DNA of 64,000 nt from Hyphomicrobiales bacterium (GCA_900473175.1 UCKM01000014.1:1-64000); one strand, 5' to 3'. Counted from the stretch's first letter, positions 1 to 9,631 are shown. A program made the numbers and translations. Notes: generated from the sequence alone by a model not told the origin.

Positions 1-30
1 GGGCTCGGATGTTGATTTCGTTTCTGTCAT
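1..30 (-). CDS. frcC: Start of fructose-type ABC transporter permease (partial)
   Basis: Only the first ten codons are inside the window (reading MTETKSTSEP); the gene runs off the left edge. The ATG complement at 28-30 is preceded by a GGGGAGG ribosome binding site. It follows frcB on the same strand, 94 bp downstream, which is where the permease of an frcBCA operon is expected. The identity is inferred from position and start signals, because too little protein is visible to recognise a family. Confidence 0.55.
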   Translation of the reverse strand, partial: MTETKSTSEP

Positions 31-61
31 GGGTCTGCCTCCCCTCAGTCGATAAGATATC

Positions 62-88
62 GAGAGGACGTTTTTACACCGTCCTCTC
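62..88 (-). terminator. Stem-loop between frcB and frcC
   Basis: Perfect 9-bp arms (62-70 and 80-88, GAGAGGACG against CGTCCTCTC) enclose a 9-nt loop. It lies just after the frcB stop codon and before the frcC start. There is no long U-tract on the minus strand, so it more likely stabilises or attenuates the operon mRNA than fully terminates it, allowing more binding protein than permease. Confidence 0.6.
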
Positions 89-124
89 TTTGCCTGCTTG
101 CTTTTTTGTCTACTTAAGCGGGAA

Positions 125-1159
125 CTAGCCCCAGCACTTGCTCATGCCGGTCTTGACGTCGATGGATTCAAGTCCCTTGACCGGCTTGTCGGTGACAAGG
201 GAAACACCCGTGTCGAAGAAGTCCTTGCCTTCGGTCGGCTTGGGCTTTTCGCCGGTATCAGCGAATTTCTTGATCGCCTCGATGCCGAGGGATGCCATCA
301 GCAACGGGTACTGCTGCGACGTTGCGCCGATAACGCCGGCCTCGACGTTCTTCACGCCTGGGCAGCCGCCGTCAACCGAAACGATGAGAACGTCTTTTTC
401 CTTGCCAAAGGCTTTCAGCGCCTCATAGGCACCAGCGGCAGCAGGTTCGTTGATGGTATGAACGACAGTGATGCCCGGATCCTTCTGCAGAAGGTTCTCC
501 ATCGCCTTGCGGCCGCCTTCCTCGTTGCCGTTGGTCACGTCATGGCCAACGATGCGCGGGTCCTTCTCGTCGCCGATCTTCTTGATATCGACGACATCGA
601 TGCCGAAGCCTTTCATGAAGCCCTGGTCGCGCAGGACGTCGACCGTCGGCTGCGATGGTGACAGGTCGAGGAACGCGACCTTGGCGTCCTTTGCCTTGTC
701 GCCAAGGCTTCCTGCGGCCCACTTGCCGATCAGTTCGCCGGCGAGCAGATTGTCGGTGGCGAAGGTCGCATCGGCAGCATCGGCGGGGTCGAGCGGGGTG
801 TCGAGCGCGATGACGAGGAGCCCGGCATCGCGGGCCTGCTTGACCGAGGATACGATGCCTGCCGTGTCGGAGGCGGTAATCAGGATGCCCTTCGCGCCAT
901 CGGCGATGCAGGTTTCGATAGCGGCGACCTGACTTTCGCTGTCGCCATCGATCTTGCCGGCATAGGTCTTAAGATCGACGCCCAGTTCTTTCGACTTGGC
1001 CAAGGCGCCCTCTTTCATCTTGACGAAAAACGGGTTGGTGTCCGTCTTGGTGATCAGGCACGCACCGACGCCCGCGGCTTGCGCCGGAGCGGCAAAGGAC
1101 GCAATTGCAACGGCCGCAGCGCCCAGAACGGTTGATTTCAGATAGAAACTTCTTTTCAT
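125..1159 (-). CDS. frcB: Fructose-type sugar ABC transporter substrate-binding protein
   Basis: Periplasmic binding protein of 344 residues. Residues 1-28 form a signal peptide ending PAQA, followed by a type I periplasmic-binding (Peripla_BP_4) fold. The segments [35 protein letters not shown] and [11 protein letters not shown] match the FrcB family of rhizobial fructose/mannose/ribose importers. The ATG follows a clear GGAGG site. It is the first gene of a leftward operon with the permease gene at the window edge, and it is divergent from the ROK regulator gene across a large operator-like dyad. Fructose is the most likely ligand by family resemblance; related pentoses or hexoses cannot be excluded. 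Confidence 0.85.
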   Translation of the reverse strand: MKRSFYLKSTVLGAAAVAIASFAAPAQAAGVGACLITKTDTNPFFVKMKEGALAKSKELGVDLKTYAGKIDGDSESQVAAIETCIADGAKGILITASDTAGIVSSVKQARDAGLLVIALDTPLDPADAADATFATDNLLAGELIGKWAAGSLGDKAKDAKVAFLDLSPSQPTVDVLRDQGFMKGFGIDVVDIKKIGDEKDPRIVGHDVTNGNEEGGRKAMENLLQKDPGITVVHTINEPAAAGAYEALKAFGKEKDVLIVSVDGGCPGVKNVEAGVIGATSQQYPLLMASLGIEAIKKFADTGEKPKPTEGKDFFDTGVSLVTDKPVKGLESIDVKTGMSKCWG

Positions 1160-1291
1160 AACACTTCCTCCAAAAAAATCGCGGCATGACGCGACGGGCC
1201 GACGCTAGTCGAGCCCTTGTTCAGCATTAACAGCTCGGACAGTTATCCTCCCGGCCAAGTGTTGCACCATAGAAAATACCACAGACCGCAA

Positions 1292-1333
1292 CCTGTCAAC
1301 ATTAATAAATCACTCTGATTTAATATTGACAGG
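1292..1333. promoter_or_regulatory. Candidate ROK-regulator operator in the frcB/frcR divergent promoter
   Basis: Arms of 14 bp at 1292-1305 (CCTGTCAACATTAA) and 1320-1333 (TTAATATTGACAGG) match at 13 of 14 positions around a 14-bp AT-rich spacer. The dyad lies in the shared 250-bp promoter region between frcB and the ROK regulator gene, close to the regulator start. It is the obvious candidate binding site for the regulator; the assignment is inferred. Confidence 0.6.
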
Positions 1334-1408
1334 TTTGGACAATATCTTCATTGTCCCCCGAACACGGAGGTGTCCCTTTTGGGTATTCGACTTTCGGAGC
1401 AGACGGGC

Positions 1409-2605
1409 ATGGGAGGAGCCAGACCGTCACCGCTTCATCATGGCACAAACCAGAGCGGCATGCGTGATCACAACGAGCGTGTGGTGCTGTCGCTGCTGCG
1501 TCAGCACGGCAGTCTTGCCAAGACGGCGATCGCTCGGATGACCGGGCTTTCGGCGCAGACGAGTTCGATCATCATGCGCATGCTCGAAGCTGACGAGCTC
1601 CTGTCGCGCGAAGAGCCGTTGCGCGGCCGTATCGGCCAGCCGCTGATCCCGATGTCGCTCAATCCCGAGGGGGCTTTTTTCATTGGCCTGAAGATCGGAC
1701 GGCGCAGCGCGGATCTGGTTCTGATCGACTTTCTCGGCAAAATCCGTGCGATGCTGCACTTGCCTTACGACTATCCTGCACCGGAACCGATTATTCGCTT
1801 CACCGCTGAAGGCGTGGCCGAAATGATGGCGGGCCTGACCGACAAGCAGCGGGACAAGATCGCCGGTATTGGAATTGCCGCGCCATTCGAGTTGTGGAAA
1901 TGGGCCGATACGCTCGGAGGCCCCCAGGACATCATGGACCAGTGGCGGGATTGCGACATTCGTGCCCGCGTCGCCGCGCTTTGCCCGTTTCCTGTCTACC
2001 TGCAAAATGACATGACGGCGGCCTGCGGCGCCGAATTGGTGTTCGGCCACACCAAGGACATCAATGATTTCGTCTATTTTTACATCGGGTCGTTCATCGG
2101 CGGCGGCATCGTCATCAACGGCGGCCTCTATGCCGGCCGCAGCGGCAACGCCGGGGCACTCGGATCGATGCCGGTGCCGGGCAACGATGGCAGCACGCGG
2201 CAATTGATCGATATTGCCTCGATTACAGCGCTTGAAAAGGTGGTGACGAAACTGGGGCGCGACCCCTCGCCGCTCTGGGCGTCACCCGAGGATTGGGGGG
2301 CAATGGGCCCCGAACTCGACCAGTGGATCGATGAGGCCGCCAAGGCCATTGCGCAGGCAGTGATAGCGTCATCCTCGGTGGTGGATTTCGAGGCGGCGAT
2401 CATCGATGGCTGGATTCCTGAAGGCGTGCGCGCGCGCATCGTCACAGCCGTGCGCGACCATGTCGGAACGTTCGACCTCGAAGGCCTGCAACTGCCGGTG
2501 ATCCTCGAAGGGACGGTTGGCCTGCACGCGCGGTCGCTCGGCGCAGCGAGCTTGCCATTGGCCGACCGCTTTCTCACCGGGCAGAAGATATACAGGAAGG
2601 ACTGA
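1409..2605 (+). CDS. frcR: ROK-family transcriptional regulator of the sugar locus
   Basis: A protein of 398 residues with an N-terminal winged helix-turn-helix (NERVVLSLLRQHGSLAKTAIARMTGLS) and a ROK sugar-kinase-like domain (GIGIAAPFE; NDMTAACGAE; GSFIGGGIVINGGLYAGRSGNAGALG). The ATG at 1409 has GGAG nine bases upstream and is preferred to a GTG at 1370 that overlaps its own purine tract. The cysteine-rich zinc motif usual in ROK proteins is missing after GALG. It is divergent from frcB and followed after 2 bp by the RbsD/FucU gene and then a kinase gene, so it probably represses the locus until sugar is present. The symbol rests on context. Confidence 0.75.
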   Translation: MGGARPSPLHHGTNQSGMRDHNERVVLSLLRQHGSLAKTAIARMTGLSAQTSSIIMRMLEADELLSREEPLRGRIGQPLIPMSLNPEGAFFIGLKIGRRSADLVLIDFLGKIRAMLHLPYDYPAPEPIIRFTAEGVAEMMAGLTDKQRDKIAGIGIAAPFELWKWADTLGGPQDIMDQWRDCDIRARVAALCPFPVYLQNDMTAACGAELVFGHTKDINDFVYFYIGSFIGGGIVINGGLYAGRSGNAGALGSMPVPGNDGSTRQLIDIASITALEKVVTKLGRDPSPLWASPEDWGAMGPELDQWIDEAAKAIAQAVIASSSVVDFEAAIIDGWIPEGVRARIVTAVRDHVGTFDLEGLQLPVILEGTVGLHARSLGAASLPLADRFLTGQKIYRKD

Positions 2606-2607
2606 AT

Positions 2608-3051
2608 ATGCTCATCGGAATTCCGCCCATGCTGGGGCCGGAACTGCTGGCCACGCTTCGCGCCATGGGCCATGGCGACGAGATCGCGCTTGTGGATGGC
2701 AATTACCCCGCGCAGGAACATGCGCGCCGCCTGATCCGGGCGGACGGCCTGCCGCTCCTTCCGCTGCTCGACGCTATTCTGCAGGTGCTCCCTGTGGACG
2801 ATTTCGTGCCGCAGGCGCTGTTTCGCGCTTCGGTCAGAGGCGATCCCGCCCTCGCCGACCCGGTGCATGACGAGATCGCCGCGATCTGTGCCCGGCGCGC
2901 GCCAGGCTTTCCGCTGATTGCGCTTGGCGGCGATGCCTTTTACGCACGTGTAAAAAATGCACACACGATTGTTGCGACAAGCGAGCCGCGGCTCTATGCA
3001 AATATTATCATCCGCAAGGGTGTCATTTATCCAGGAAAGATTGACCAATGA
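2608..3051 (+). CDS. RbsD/FucU-type sugar mutarotase
   Basis: A cytoplasmic protein of 147 residues that begins MLIGIPPMLGPELLATLRAMGHGDEI and contains IALVDGNYPA, the typical start of the RbsD/FucU family, which interconverts sugar anomers or ring forms before phosphorylation. The C-terminal segment ending YANIIIRKGVI is also typical. It lies 2 bp after the ROK regulator gene and overlaps the kinase gene by an ATGA, so the three genes are probably co-transcribed. It would supply the kinase with the correct anomer; the actual sugar is not shown. Confidence 0.82.
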   Translation: MLIGIPPMLGPELLATLRAMGHGDEIALVDGNYPAQEHARRLIRADGLPLLPLLDAILQVLPVDDFVPQALFRASVRGDPALADPVHDEIAAICARRAPGFPLIALGGDAFYARVKNAHTIVATSEPRLYANIIIRKGVIYPGKIDQ

Positions 3052-3983
3052 TTTTATGTTGCGGTGAAGCCCTGATCGACATGTTGCAGCGCAAGAGCGA
3101 AGCTGGCGAGCCGGCCTTTGCGCCTTATGTCGGCGGAGCGGTGTTCAATACGGCAATCGCGCTCGGGCGGCTCGGCGTTCCGACGGAATTCTTCTCCGGC
3201 ATCTCCTCGGACTTCTTCGGCCAGATGTTGCTCGACAGTCTTTCAACCAACTATGTCGGTACGCGCTACGCGCATATCTCACAACAGCCGACGACGCTGG
3301 CCTTCGTGCGCCTGACCGACGGCCAGGCAAATTATATGTTCTATGATGAGAACAGCGCCGGACGCTCGCTCGCAATCGAACACCTGCCGGCGCTGGGCGA
3401 TGATGTCACCGCGCTGCAGTTCGGTGCGATCAGCCTGATCCCGGAACCCTGCGGATCGACCTATGAAGTGCTGATGGCGCGCGAACACGCCAAACGTGTC
3501 ATCATCCTTGATCCCAATATCCGTCCCGGATTTATCCCCGACAAGGAAAAGCACCTTGCCCGCATGCGCCGCATGATCGCCATGACCGATATCGTGAAGA
3601 TCTCCGACGAGGACATGCGCTGGTTCGGCGAGAGCGGCACGATGGACGAGATCGCGCGGCGGTGGATCGTACCGGCAGATCAAGAGGGGCCGAAGCTCAT
3701 TCTCGTTACGCATGGTGCCGACGGTGTGACTGGCTATGCGTCGGACCTGACTGTTCATGTCGCGGCCCAGAAAGTGCCGGTCGTCGATACGGTCGGCGCC
3801 GGTGATACATTTACCGCTGGCGTGCTCGCCTCGCTGGTGGAGGCGGGATTGCTGACCAAGGCCGCGCTCACCACGCTGACCGAAGCGCAGATTCGCGATG
3901 CGCTTTTGCTCGGCGTCAAGGCCGCCGCCGTGACCGTATCCCGGGCCGGAGCAAACCCGCCATGGCGGGCGGAATTGTCGTAA
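3048..3983 (+). CDS. PfkB-family carbohydrate kinase (probable fructokinase)
   Basis: A ribokinase-fold kinase of 311 residues. The N-terminal segment MILCCGEALIDML with YVGGAVFNTAIALGRLG is PfkB signature 1, and DTVGAGDTFTAG near residue 245 is signature 2, carrying the catalytic aspartate of GAGD. The length is normal for fructokinases. It overlaps the upstream mutarotase gene by 4 bp (ATGA). Together with frcB it suggests uptake of free fructose followed by ATP-dependent phosphorylation. Substrate specificity is inferred from context. Confidence 0.82.
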   Translation: MILCCGEALIDMLQRKSEAGEPAFAPYVGGAVFNTAIALGRLGVPTEFFSGISSDFFGQMLLDSLSTNYVGTRYAHISQQPTTLAFVRLTDGQANYMFYDENSAGRSLAIEHLPALGDDVTALQFGAISLIPEPCGSTYEVLMAREHAKRVIILDPNIRPGFIPDKEKHLARMRRMIAMTDIVKISDEDMRWFGESGTMDEIARRWIVPADQEGPKLILVTHGADGVTGYASDLTVHVAAQKVPVVDTVGAGDTFTAGVLASLVEAGLLTKAALTTLTEAQIRDALLLGVKAAAVTVSRAGANPPWRAELS

Positions 3984-3992
3984 AAGCAAAAT

Positions 3993-4126
3993 TGTGCGTG
4001 GTTCGACAAGCTCACCATGAGGGAGGGGGCTGGTTTCAGGGCGCCAAGAATTGAAGCACTTTTCCGCCGCGTGGCACCCTGCCATCAACCCACTTCCCTC
4101 ATGGTGAGCTTGTCGAACCACGCACA
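3993..4126. repeat. 32-bp perfect inverted repeat, dispersed palindrome type
   Basis: The arms at 3993-4024 and 4095-4126 are exact reverse complements over 32 bp, with core TTCGACAAGCTCACCATGAG, around a 70-bp loop. The element fills the gap between the convergent kinase and oppDF-like genes, whose stops are at 3983 and 4142. This core is familiar from dispersed intergenic palindromes of alphaproteobacteria. A transcript from either side could fold into a long hairpin, so it may also end transcription in both directions. Confidence 0.75.
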
Positions 4127-4141
4127 TCAGCCCCGCAAACG

Positions 4142-5746
4142 CTACTCCAGATCGAACGCCGCCGCCATCAGCGTCTTCGTATAGGCCTGATGCGGGCTAT
4201 CGAAGATGTCCTCGGTCGGTCCCTCCTCGACGATCTTGCCGTTCTTCATCACGATCACGTAGTCGGACATGGCCTTGATGACCGCAAGGTCGTGGCTGAT
4301 GAAGATATAGGACAGGTCATGCTTGTCCTGCAGATCGCGCAGGAGCTCGATGACCTGGCCCTGCACGGAGCGGTCGAGCGCCGACGTCGGCTCATCGAGG
4401 ATGACCACTTTCGGCTTCAGGATCACGGCGCGGGCAATGGCGATGCGCTGGCGCTGGCCGCCGGAAAACTCGTGCGGATAGCGGTTGCGCGCGGCCGGAT
4501 CGAGCCCCACTTCCTTCAGCGCGGCGATGGCTCGCTTGTCGCGCTCGGCGCGCGACAGTTGCGGCTCGTGGATGAACAGGCCCTCGGTGATGATCTCGCC
4601 GACGGTCTGGCGCGGCGACAGCGACCCATAGGGGTCCTGGAACACCAGCTGCAATTCGCGGCGCAGCGGACGCATCGCCGAGCGATCGAAGTTGGAGATG
4701 TTCTTCGAGCCGAAATGATAGTGGCCGCTGCTCGGCAGGAGCCTCAGCAGAGCCCGCCCCAGCGTCGACTTGCCCGAGCCGGATTCGCCGACGATACCGA
4801 TGGTCTGGCCACGCTTGAGCCGGACCGTGACCCCGTCGACGGCGCGGAACATGGTCTTGGCGCGGGTAAAGAACCCGCCGCCAATGGCGAAATCGACGGC
4901 GACATTGCGCCCCTCAAGAATGATCGGCGCGTTGTCGGCCGGCGGCTCCTTGGTGCCGCTCGGCTCCGCGGCGAGCAGCATCTTCGTATAATCCTGCTTC
5001 GGATTTTCGAAAATGTCCTTGATGCTGCCGCGTTCCACCACGTCGCCGCGCCGCATGACGACGACACGATCGGCGAAATGCTTGACGATGCCAAGATCGT
5101 GGGTGATGAGGACGATGGCCATGCCGAAGCGCTGCTGCAACGAGCGCAACAGGTCAAGGATCTGCGCCTGGATCGTCACGTCGAGCGCTGTCGTCGGCTC
5201 ATCGGCAATCAAAAGGTCGGGCTCGTTGGCGAGCGCCATGGCGATCATGACGCGCTGGCGTTGGCCGCCCGACATTTCATGCGGATAGCTGTTGATGCGC
5301 CGTTCAGGATCGGGGATGCCGACAAGCTTGAGCAGTTCCAGCACGCGGACCTTCGCCTGCTTGAAGGAAAGCCCCTTGTGGTGCACCAGCGGCTCGGCGA
5401 TCTGGCGCCCGATCGTATAGAGCGGATCAAGCGACGTCATCGGCTCCTGGAAGATCATGGTGATCTTCGAGCCGCGCACCTCGTTGAGGCCCTTGAGCGG
5501 CAGTCCGACCAATTCCTTGCCGCGATACTTGGCCGAGCCAGTGACCCTGCCATTGTTGGCGAGGAGGCCCATGATGCCCATCATGGTCTGGCTCTTGCCG
5601 GAGCCCGATTCGCCGACCACGGCCAGCGTTTCGCCCGGCTTCACATCGAGGTCGATGGTCTTGACGGCATTGACGTCGCCGTCCGGGGTGGTGAAGTCGA
5701 CTTTCAGTCCGCGTACGGACAGTACATATTCGTTCTTGTCCGTCAT
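4142..5746 (-). CDS. Peptide ABC transporter, fused two-domain ATPase (OppDF/YejF type)
   Basis: A protein of 534 residues with two complete ABC ATPase modules. The first has Walker [10 protein letters not shown], signature SGGQRQR and Walker [13 protein letters not shown]. The second has [16 protein letters not shown] and [12 protein letters not shown]. Each module ends like the OppD/DppD family. It energises the OppBC pore at the inner face of the membrane. The ATG at 5746 begins one base after the oppC stop; an upstream in-frame ATG at 5773 would overlap oppC and is rejected. It is the last gene of a leftward oppA-B-C-DF operon. Confidence 0.88.
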   Translation of the reverse strand: MTDKNEYVLSVRGLKVDFTTPDGDVNAVKTIDLDVKPGETLAVVGESGSGKSQTMMGIMGLLANNGRVTGSAKYRGKELVGLPLKGLNEVRGSKITMIFQEPMTSLDPLYTIGRQIAEPLVHHKGLSFKQAKVRVLELLKLVGIPDPERRINSYPHEMSGGQRQRVMIAMALANEPDLLIADEPTTALDVTIQAQILDLLRSLQQRFGMAIVLITHDLGIVKHFADRVVVMRRGDVVERGSIKDIFENPKQDYTKMLLAAEPSGTKEPPADNAPIILEGRNVAVDFAIGGGFFTRAKTMFRAVDGVTVRLKRGQTIGIVGESGSGKSTLGRALLRLLPSSGHYHFGSKNISNFDRSAMRPLRRELQLVFQDPYGSLSPRQTVGEIITEGLFIHEPQLSRAERDKRAIAALKEVGLDPAARNRYPHEFSGGQRQRIAIARAVILKPKVVILDEPTSALDRSVQGQVIELLRDLQDKHDLSYIFISHDLAVIKAMSDYVIVMKNGKIVEEGPTEDIFDSPHQAYTKTLMAAAFDLE

Positions 5747-5747
5747 A

Positions 5748-6887
5748 TCAGCGGTCCTTGGGGTCGAGTGCATCGCGCAGTCCGTCGCCGATGAAGTTGA
5801 GTGAGAACAGGGTGACGACGAAGAAGATCGCCGGAAAGATCAGGAACCATGGCGACGACTGCATCTTGTTGGCACCGGCCGAGATCAGAGCACCCCAACT
5901 GGTGAGCGGCTCCTGAACGCCCAATCCGAGGAAGGAAAGGAAGCTCTCGAGCAGAATGACCTTGGGCACAACCACCGTGACGAAGACGATGACCGGACCG
6001 ATGGTGTTGGGGATGATATGGCGACGTATGATCTGCCAGTCGGTGAGGCCCAGCGCCTGTGCGGCGCCGACGAATTCCCGGCGCTTGAGTGCCAGCGTCT
6101 GGCCACGCACGATGCGCGCCATGTCGAGCCATTCCACCGCCCCGATCACCAGGAAAATCAGGATGAAGCTGCGGCCGAAGAACACGACCAGGACGACGAC
6201 GAGGAAGACGAAAGGCAAGGAATAGAGTATCTCGACAAGGCGCATCATGACATTGTCGACACGCCCGCCAATATAGCCCGAGACCGCGCCATAGACGACG
6301 CCGACGACCAGCGAAACAAGGCTGGCGAGCAGGCCGACAGCAAGCGAAATCTGGCCGCCCAGCATGACGCGCGCCATCAGATCGCGGCCGTTGTCGTCGG
6401 TACCAAAGAGGAAATATTCGCGCTTCACCTCACCCGAGAGCTTCAGCGTCTTGCCATCATCCTCAGTGGCGGTGACCTGCGTATTGTCGAACTCATTGGC
6501 GCGATCGAAATAGCGGGTGACGCGCGGATCGATGGGCTGATCGGACTGGACTGTTGCGGTGAATTTATTGCCGTCGACCGCGAACTCCCCCAAATTGACG
6601 CGCGCGCGGCTTGCAACCCCCTTCATGACCTCGCTCAGCGTATCGGCCTTGGGGAACGGTTCAAGGCTCGGTCCCATGTTCACGTAGGATGGAAACACCT
6701 GATCATAGGTGTGGCTGATGAAATAGGGCCCTAGAAACGAGAAGATGGTGATGAGCGCCAGCATCACGCAGCCAGCCATCGCGGCATAGTTGCGGCGAAA
6801 GCGCAGGACCGCGAGCTGGAACAGGCTGCGCCCCTTCGACTCTTCCGGCGGGATGACGGTTGTGGGGATACCGGTCAGATCAGTCAT
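5748..6887 (-). CDS. oppC: Peptide ABC transporter permease, OppC type
   Basis: An inner-membrane permease of 379 residues. A first membrane helix (MAGCVMLALITIFSFLGPYF) is followed by a periplasmic insert of about 120 residues, then the BPD_transp_1 domain with LFGTDDNGRDLMARVMLGGQISL and the EAA-type loop GAAQALGLTDWQIIRRHIIPN. The large insert resembles the long OppC proteins of Rhizobiales. The ATG at 6887 overlaps the end of oppB by 8 bp; a longer reading frame from 7016 would run inside oppB and has no permease character. Confidence 0.87.
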   Translation of the reverse strand: MTDLTGIPTTVIPPEESKGRSLFQLAVLRFRRNYAAMAGCVMLALITIFSFLGPYFISHTYDQVFPSYVNMGPSLEPFPKADTLSEVMKGVASRARVNLGEFAVDGNKFTATVQSDQPIDPRVTRYFDRANEFDNTQVTATEDDGKTLKLSGEVKREYFLFGTDDNGRDLMARVMLGGQISLAVGLLASLVSLVVGVVYGAVSGYIGGRVDNVMMRLVEILYSLPFVFLVVVLVVFFGRSFILIFLVIGAVEWLDMARIVRGQTLALKRREFVGAAQALGLTDWQIIRRHIIPNTIGPVIVFVTVVVPKVILLESFLSFLGLGVQEPLTSWGALISAGANKMQSSPWFLIFPAIFFVVTLFSLNFIGDGLRDALDPKDR

Positions 6888-7803
6888 GACGAACCCTCGG
6901 ATCAAGAAGGCCGTAGAGAATATCGACCACAAGGTTGAAAACGATGACGAAGATCGCAACGAGCACCACGGTGCCCATGACGAGCGTATAGTCGCGGTTG
7001 ATGGCGCCGAGGACAAAATAACGTCCGACGCCCGGAATGGTGAAGATGGATTCGACGACCGCCGATCCCGTCAGCAGCGCGGCGGCGCAGGGTGCAAGAT
7101 AGGATACCACCGGCAGCAGCGCGCCGCGCATGGCATGGGTTACAACCACGACCTGCGCCGGCAGACCGTAGGCCCGGGCGGTGCGGATATGGTCGGCGTG
7201 CAGGGCCTCGATCATCGAGCCGCGCGTCAGGCGGGCGAATACCGCAAGCTGCGGCAGACCGAGGGTAATCACCGGAAGAATGAGGAATTTCAACGATCCG
7301 TCACCCCAGCCGCCGGCCGGCACCCAGGCCAGCATCAGGGCGAAGATCAGGGTCATGATCGGGCCAACGACGAAGTTCGGCACGGTTACGCCAGTGGTTG
7401 CGACCGACATGACGAGGAAATCGATAAAGCTGTTCTGCCGCAGTGCTGCGAGCGTTCCAATGGTAACACCGCCAATCAAGGCAAAAAGCAGCGCATAGGT
7501 GCCGAGTTGGATCGAATAGGGCAGACCCTTGCCGATGAGTTCGGCGATGGTGTTGTCCTTGTAGATGTAGCTCGGGCCGAAATCGCCGGTTACGGCGTTT
7601 TTCAGGTATTGGATATACTGGTTCCAAAGCGGCTGATCGAGATGGTAGGCCCGCATCAGGTTTTCCATAGTCGCGGGCGGCAGGGGTCGCTCAAGATTGA
7701 ACGGTCCCCCGGGCGCAAAGCGCATGAGGAAAAATGAGATGGTGACGACAATGAACAATGTCGGCACTGCACTCGCCAGGCGGCGAAGAACAAAATGAAA
7801 CAT
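6880..7803 (-). CDS. oppB: Peptide ABC transporter permease, OppB type
   Basis: An inner-membrane permease of 307 residues, the normal OppB length. The N-terminus FVLRRLASAVPTLFIVVTISFFLMRFAPGGPF is diagnostic of OppB/DppB, and the cytoplasmic coupling loop reads RTARAYGLPAQVVVVTHAMRGALLP. It pairs with OppC to form the pore. It is separated from oppA by 232 bp that include a strong stem-loop, and overlaps oppC by 8 bp. Confidence 0.88.
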   Translation of the reverse strand: MFHFVLRRLASAVPTLFIVVTISFFLMRFAPGGPFNLERPLPPATMENLMRAYHLDQPLWNQYIQYLKNAVTGDFGPSYIYKDNTIAELIGKGLPYSIQLGTYALLFALIGGVTIGTLAALRQNSFIDFLVMSVATTGVTVPNFVVGPIMTLIFALMLAWVPAGGWGDGSLKFLILPVITLGLPQLAVFARLTRGSMIEALHADHIRTARAYGLPAQVVVVTHAMRGALLPVVSYLAPCAAALLTGSAVVESIFTIPGVGRYFVLGAINRDYTLVMGTVVLVAIFVIVFNLVVDILYGLLDPRVRHD

Positions 7804-7999
7804 CGAGTTAGTCTCTTCTTCTTGTAGGTGCGGGCGTCAAGAACGAGATGGTCTTTCTCAATTCTTGAAGACTGCATCATCACGTCGCACGGCGCAAATA
7901 ATTCCGCTCCGCCGATCCTCTTCGGGATCACCGGTATGGCATTCTCAAACTGTGAATTGCTGTTGGAACGTGTCGCATTGCGAGCCGAGCAAACGAAAG

Positions 8000-8029
8000 G
8001 CGCGCAACCCGGCTACCCGGATTGCGCGC
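8000..8029 (-). terminator. Stem-loop between oppA and oppB
   Basis: Arms of 13 bp (8000-8012 and 8017-8029, GCGCGCAA(C/T)CCGG) pair at 12 positions around a 4-nt loop. It lies 7 bp after the oppA stop codon. On the minus strand it is followed by CTTTCGTTT, a weak U-rich tail, so it probably acts as a partial terminator or 3'-end stabiliser that raises oppA mRNA above the permease genes. Confidence 0.65.
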
Positions 8030-8035
8030 ACACTC

Positions 8036-9631
8036 TTATTCGACGCTCAGATATTTGCTCAGGTGCTCATTGTTGGCGTTGTCGCCCCAACCCTTGACCT
8101 TGTCGGCGACGAGCCAGAGGTTGGCGTCGTTCATCAGCGGTGCGATCGGCTGGTCGCGCATGATCAGCGCTTCGGCTTCATGCAGGATCTTGGAACGGGC
8201 CGCAGGATCGCGCTCCTCGTAGGACTTCTTCATCAGAGCATCGAATTCCGCGTTTTCATAGTGCCCGTAATTGAAGGTCTTGTTGGTGCTGACGTTGAGG
8301 TTGAGGAAGTTTTCAGCGTCGGCATAATCCGCGGTCCAGCCGGCACGTGCGACGTTGAACTTGCCGCCTTCCTGCAGGTAGGCATAGTGCGACGAGATAT
8401 CGAGGTTCATCAGCGTCACATTGGCACCAAAAGTCTTCTTCCACATGTCGGCGACAGCTGTGGCCACCTTCTGGTGGTTCGGATTGGTGTTGTAACGGAT
8501 TTCGATATTGAGCGGCTTGCCGCCCTCACCGTAGCCTGCCGCTTTCATCAATTCGACGGCCTTGTCTTCGCGGTCGAGCTGCGACATGCCGGCAAAATCA
8601 GCCTTGGATGGTTCGCCGTAGTTTTCGAAACCAGGAGGAACCAGCGAATAGACCGGAATCTTGGTGCCGTCGTAGATGTCCTTGGCGAGGAAGTCGCGGT
8701 CGACCGACATCGACAGCGCCTGACGTACACGAACGTCGTTGAACGGCTCGGTACGCGTATCGAACGGATAATAGTAAGTCGCAGCCGCTGGCGTCACATG
8801 CACCTGCTTGGGGTTGGCATCGCGCAGGCGCTTGATCTGGTCGGAAGAGAAATTATAGACGAGATCGAGTTCGCCGGCCTCATAACGGCGCAAGCCCGCT
8901 GCCTGGTCCTCGAGCGGGTAGAAGATCACCTTGTCGAGCTTGACGTTGGCTGCGTCCCAATAGTTCTCGTTCTTGACCACGGTCAAATGATCGTTCGGAA
9001 CATGCTCGACGAGCTTGAATGCGCCATTGCCGACGAGCTTGCCGGGCTTGACGAAATCCGCACCGTTCTTCTCGAAGCTTGCCTTGTTGACCGGCAGCGC
9101 CGACTGATGCGACAGGAGCTCGATGAAGAAGGGCGTCGGCCGTTCCAGCGTAATTTCGAGGGTCTTGTCGTTGACAGCCTTCATGCCGAGCTGGTCAACC
9201 GGCAACTTGCCCTTGTTGATGGCTTCAGCATTCTTGATCGGGTAGAGGATGTTGGCATAGCCCGCGGCCGTCTTCGGATCTTCTTCGCGCTGCATCGAGA
9301 AAATGAAATCTTCAGCGACGACCGGCGAACCATCCGACCACTTGGCGTTGTCACGCAGCTTGAAGGTGTAGACGAGGCCGTCATCGGAGACGGTCCAGCT
9401 TTCGGCAACGCCCGGTACGATCTTGCCCTTGGCGTCGTAGATGGTCAGACCTTCATAGAGATCCTTGAGGATGAATGCTTCGATGTCGATGGATGTCTGC
9501 GACTGATCGAGGGTTTGCGGCTCGCCGCTATTGCCACGATGGAGCACGGCTTCAGCCAGCGCCGGGCTTGCGGCCAGCATGAGTGATCCAAGCAGCACGG
9601 CCGCACGGATATTGAATTTCGTAAAGGTCAT
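8036..9631 (-). CDS. oppA: Peptide ABC transporter substrate-binding protein, OppA type
   Basis: A periplasmic protein of 531 residues with a signal peptide (residues 1-26, ending SPALA) and an SBP_bac_5 fold. Typical family segments are NSGEPQTLDQSQTSIDIEAFILKD, FKLRDNAKWSDGSPVVAEDF and VRQALSMSVDRDFLAKDIY. It captures oligopeptides for the OppBC pore. It is the first gene of the operon. Upstream, 9632-10080 is non-coding on both strands and should hold its promoter. Confidence 0.88.
   Translation of the reverse strand: MTFTKFNIRAAVLLGSLMLAASPALAEAVLHRGNSGEPQTLDQSQTSIDIEAFILKDLYEGLTIYDAKGKIVPGVAESWTVSDDGLVYTFKLRDNAKWSDGSPVVAEDFIFSMQREEDPKTAAGYANILYPIKNAEAINKGKLPVDQLGMKAVNDKTLEITLERPTPFFIELLSHQSALPVNKASFEKNGADFVKPGKLVGNGAFKLVEHVPNDHLTVVKNENYWDAANVKLDKVIFYPLEDQAAGLRRYEAGELDLVYNFSSDQIKRLRDANPKQVHVTPAAATYYYPFDTRTEPFNDVRVRQALSMSVDRDFLAKDIYDGTKIPVYSLVPPGFENYGEPSKADFAGMSQLDREDKAVELMKAAGYGEGGKPLNIEIRYNTNPNHQKVATAVADMWKKTFGANVTLMNLDISSHYAYLQEGGKFNVARAGWTADYADAENFLNLNVSTNKTFNYGHYENAEFDALMKKSYEERDPAARSKILHEAEALIMRDQPIAPLMNDANLWLVADKVKGWGDNANNEHLSKYLSVE

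Noticed and set aside
4190-5794. Long plus-strand frame of 534 codons opposite the fused ABC ATPase
   Set aside because: It is the antisense shadow of a gene with unmistakable duplicated Walker motifs; the peptide is low in recognisable domains, and such shadows are expected in GC-rich DNA.
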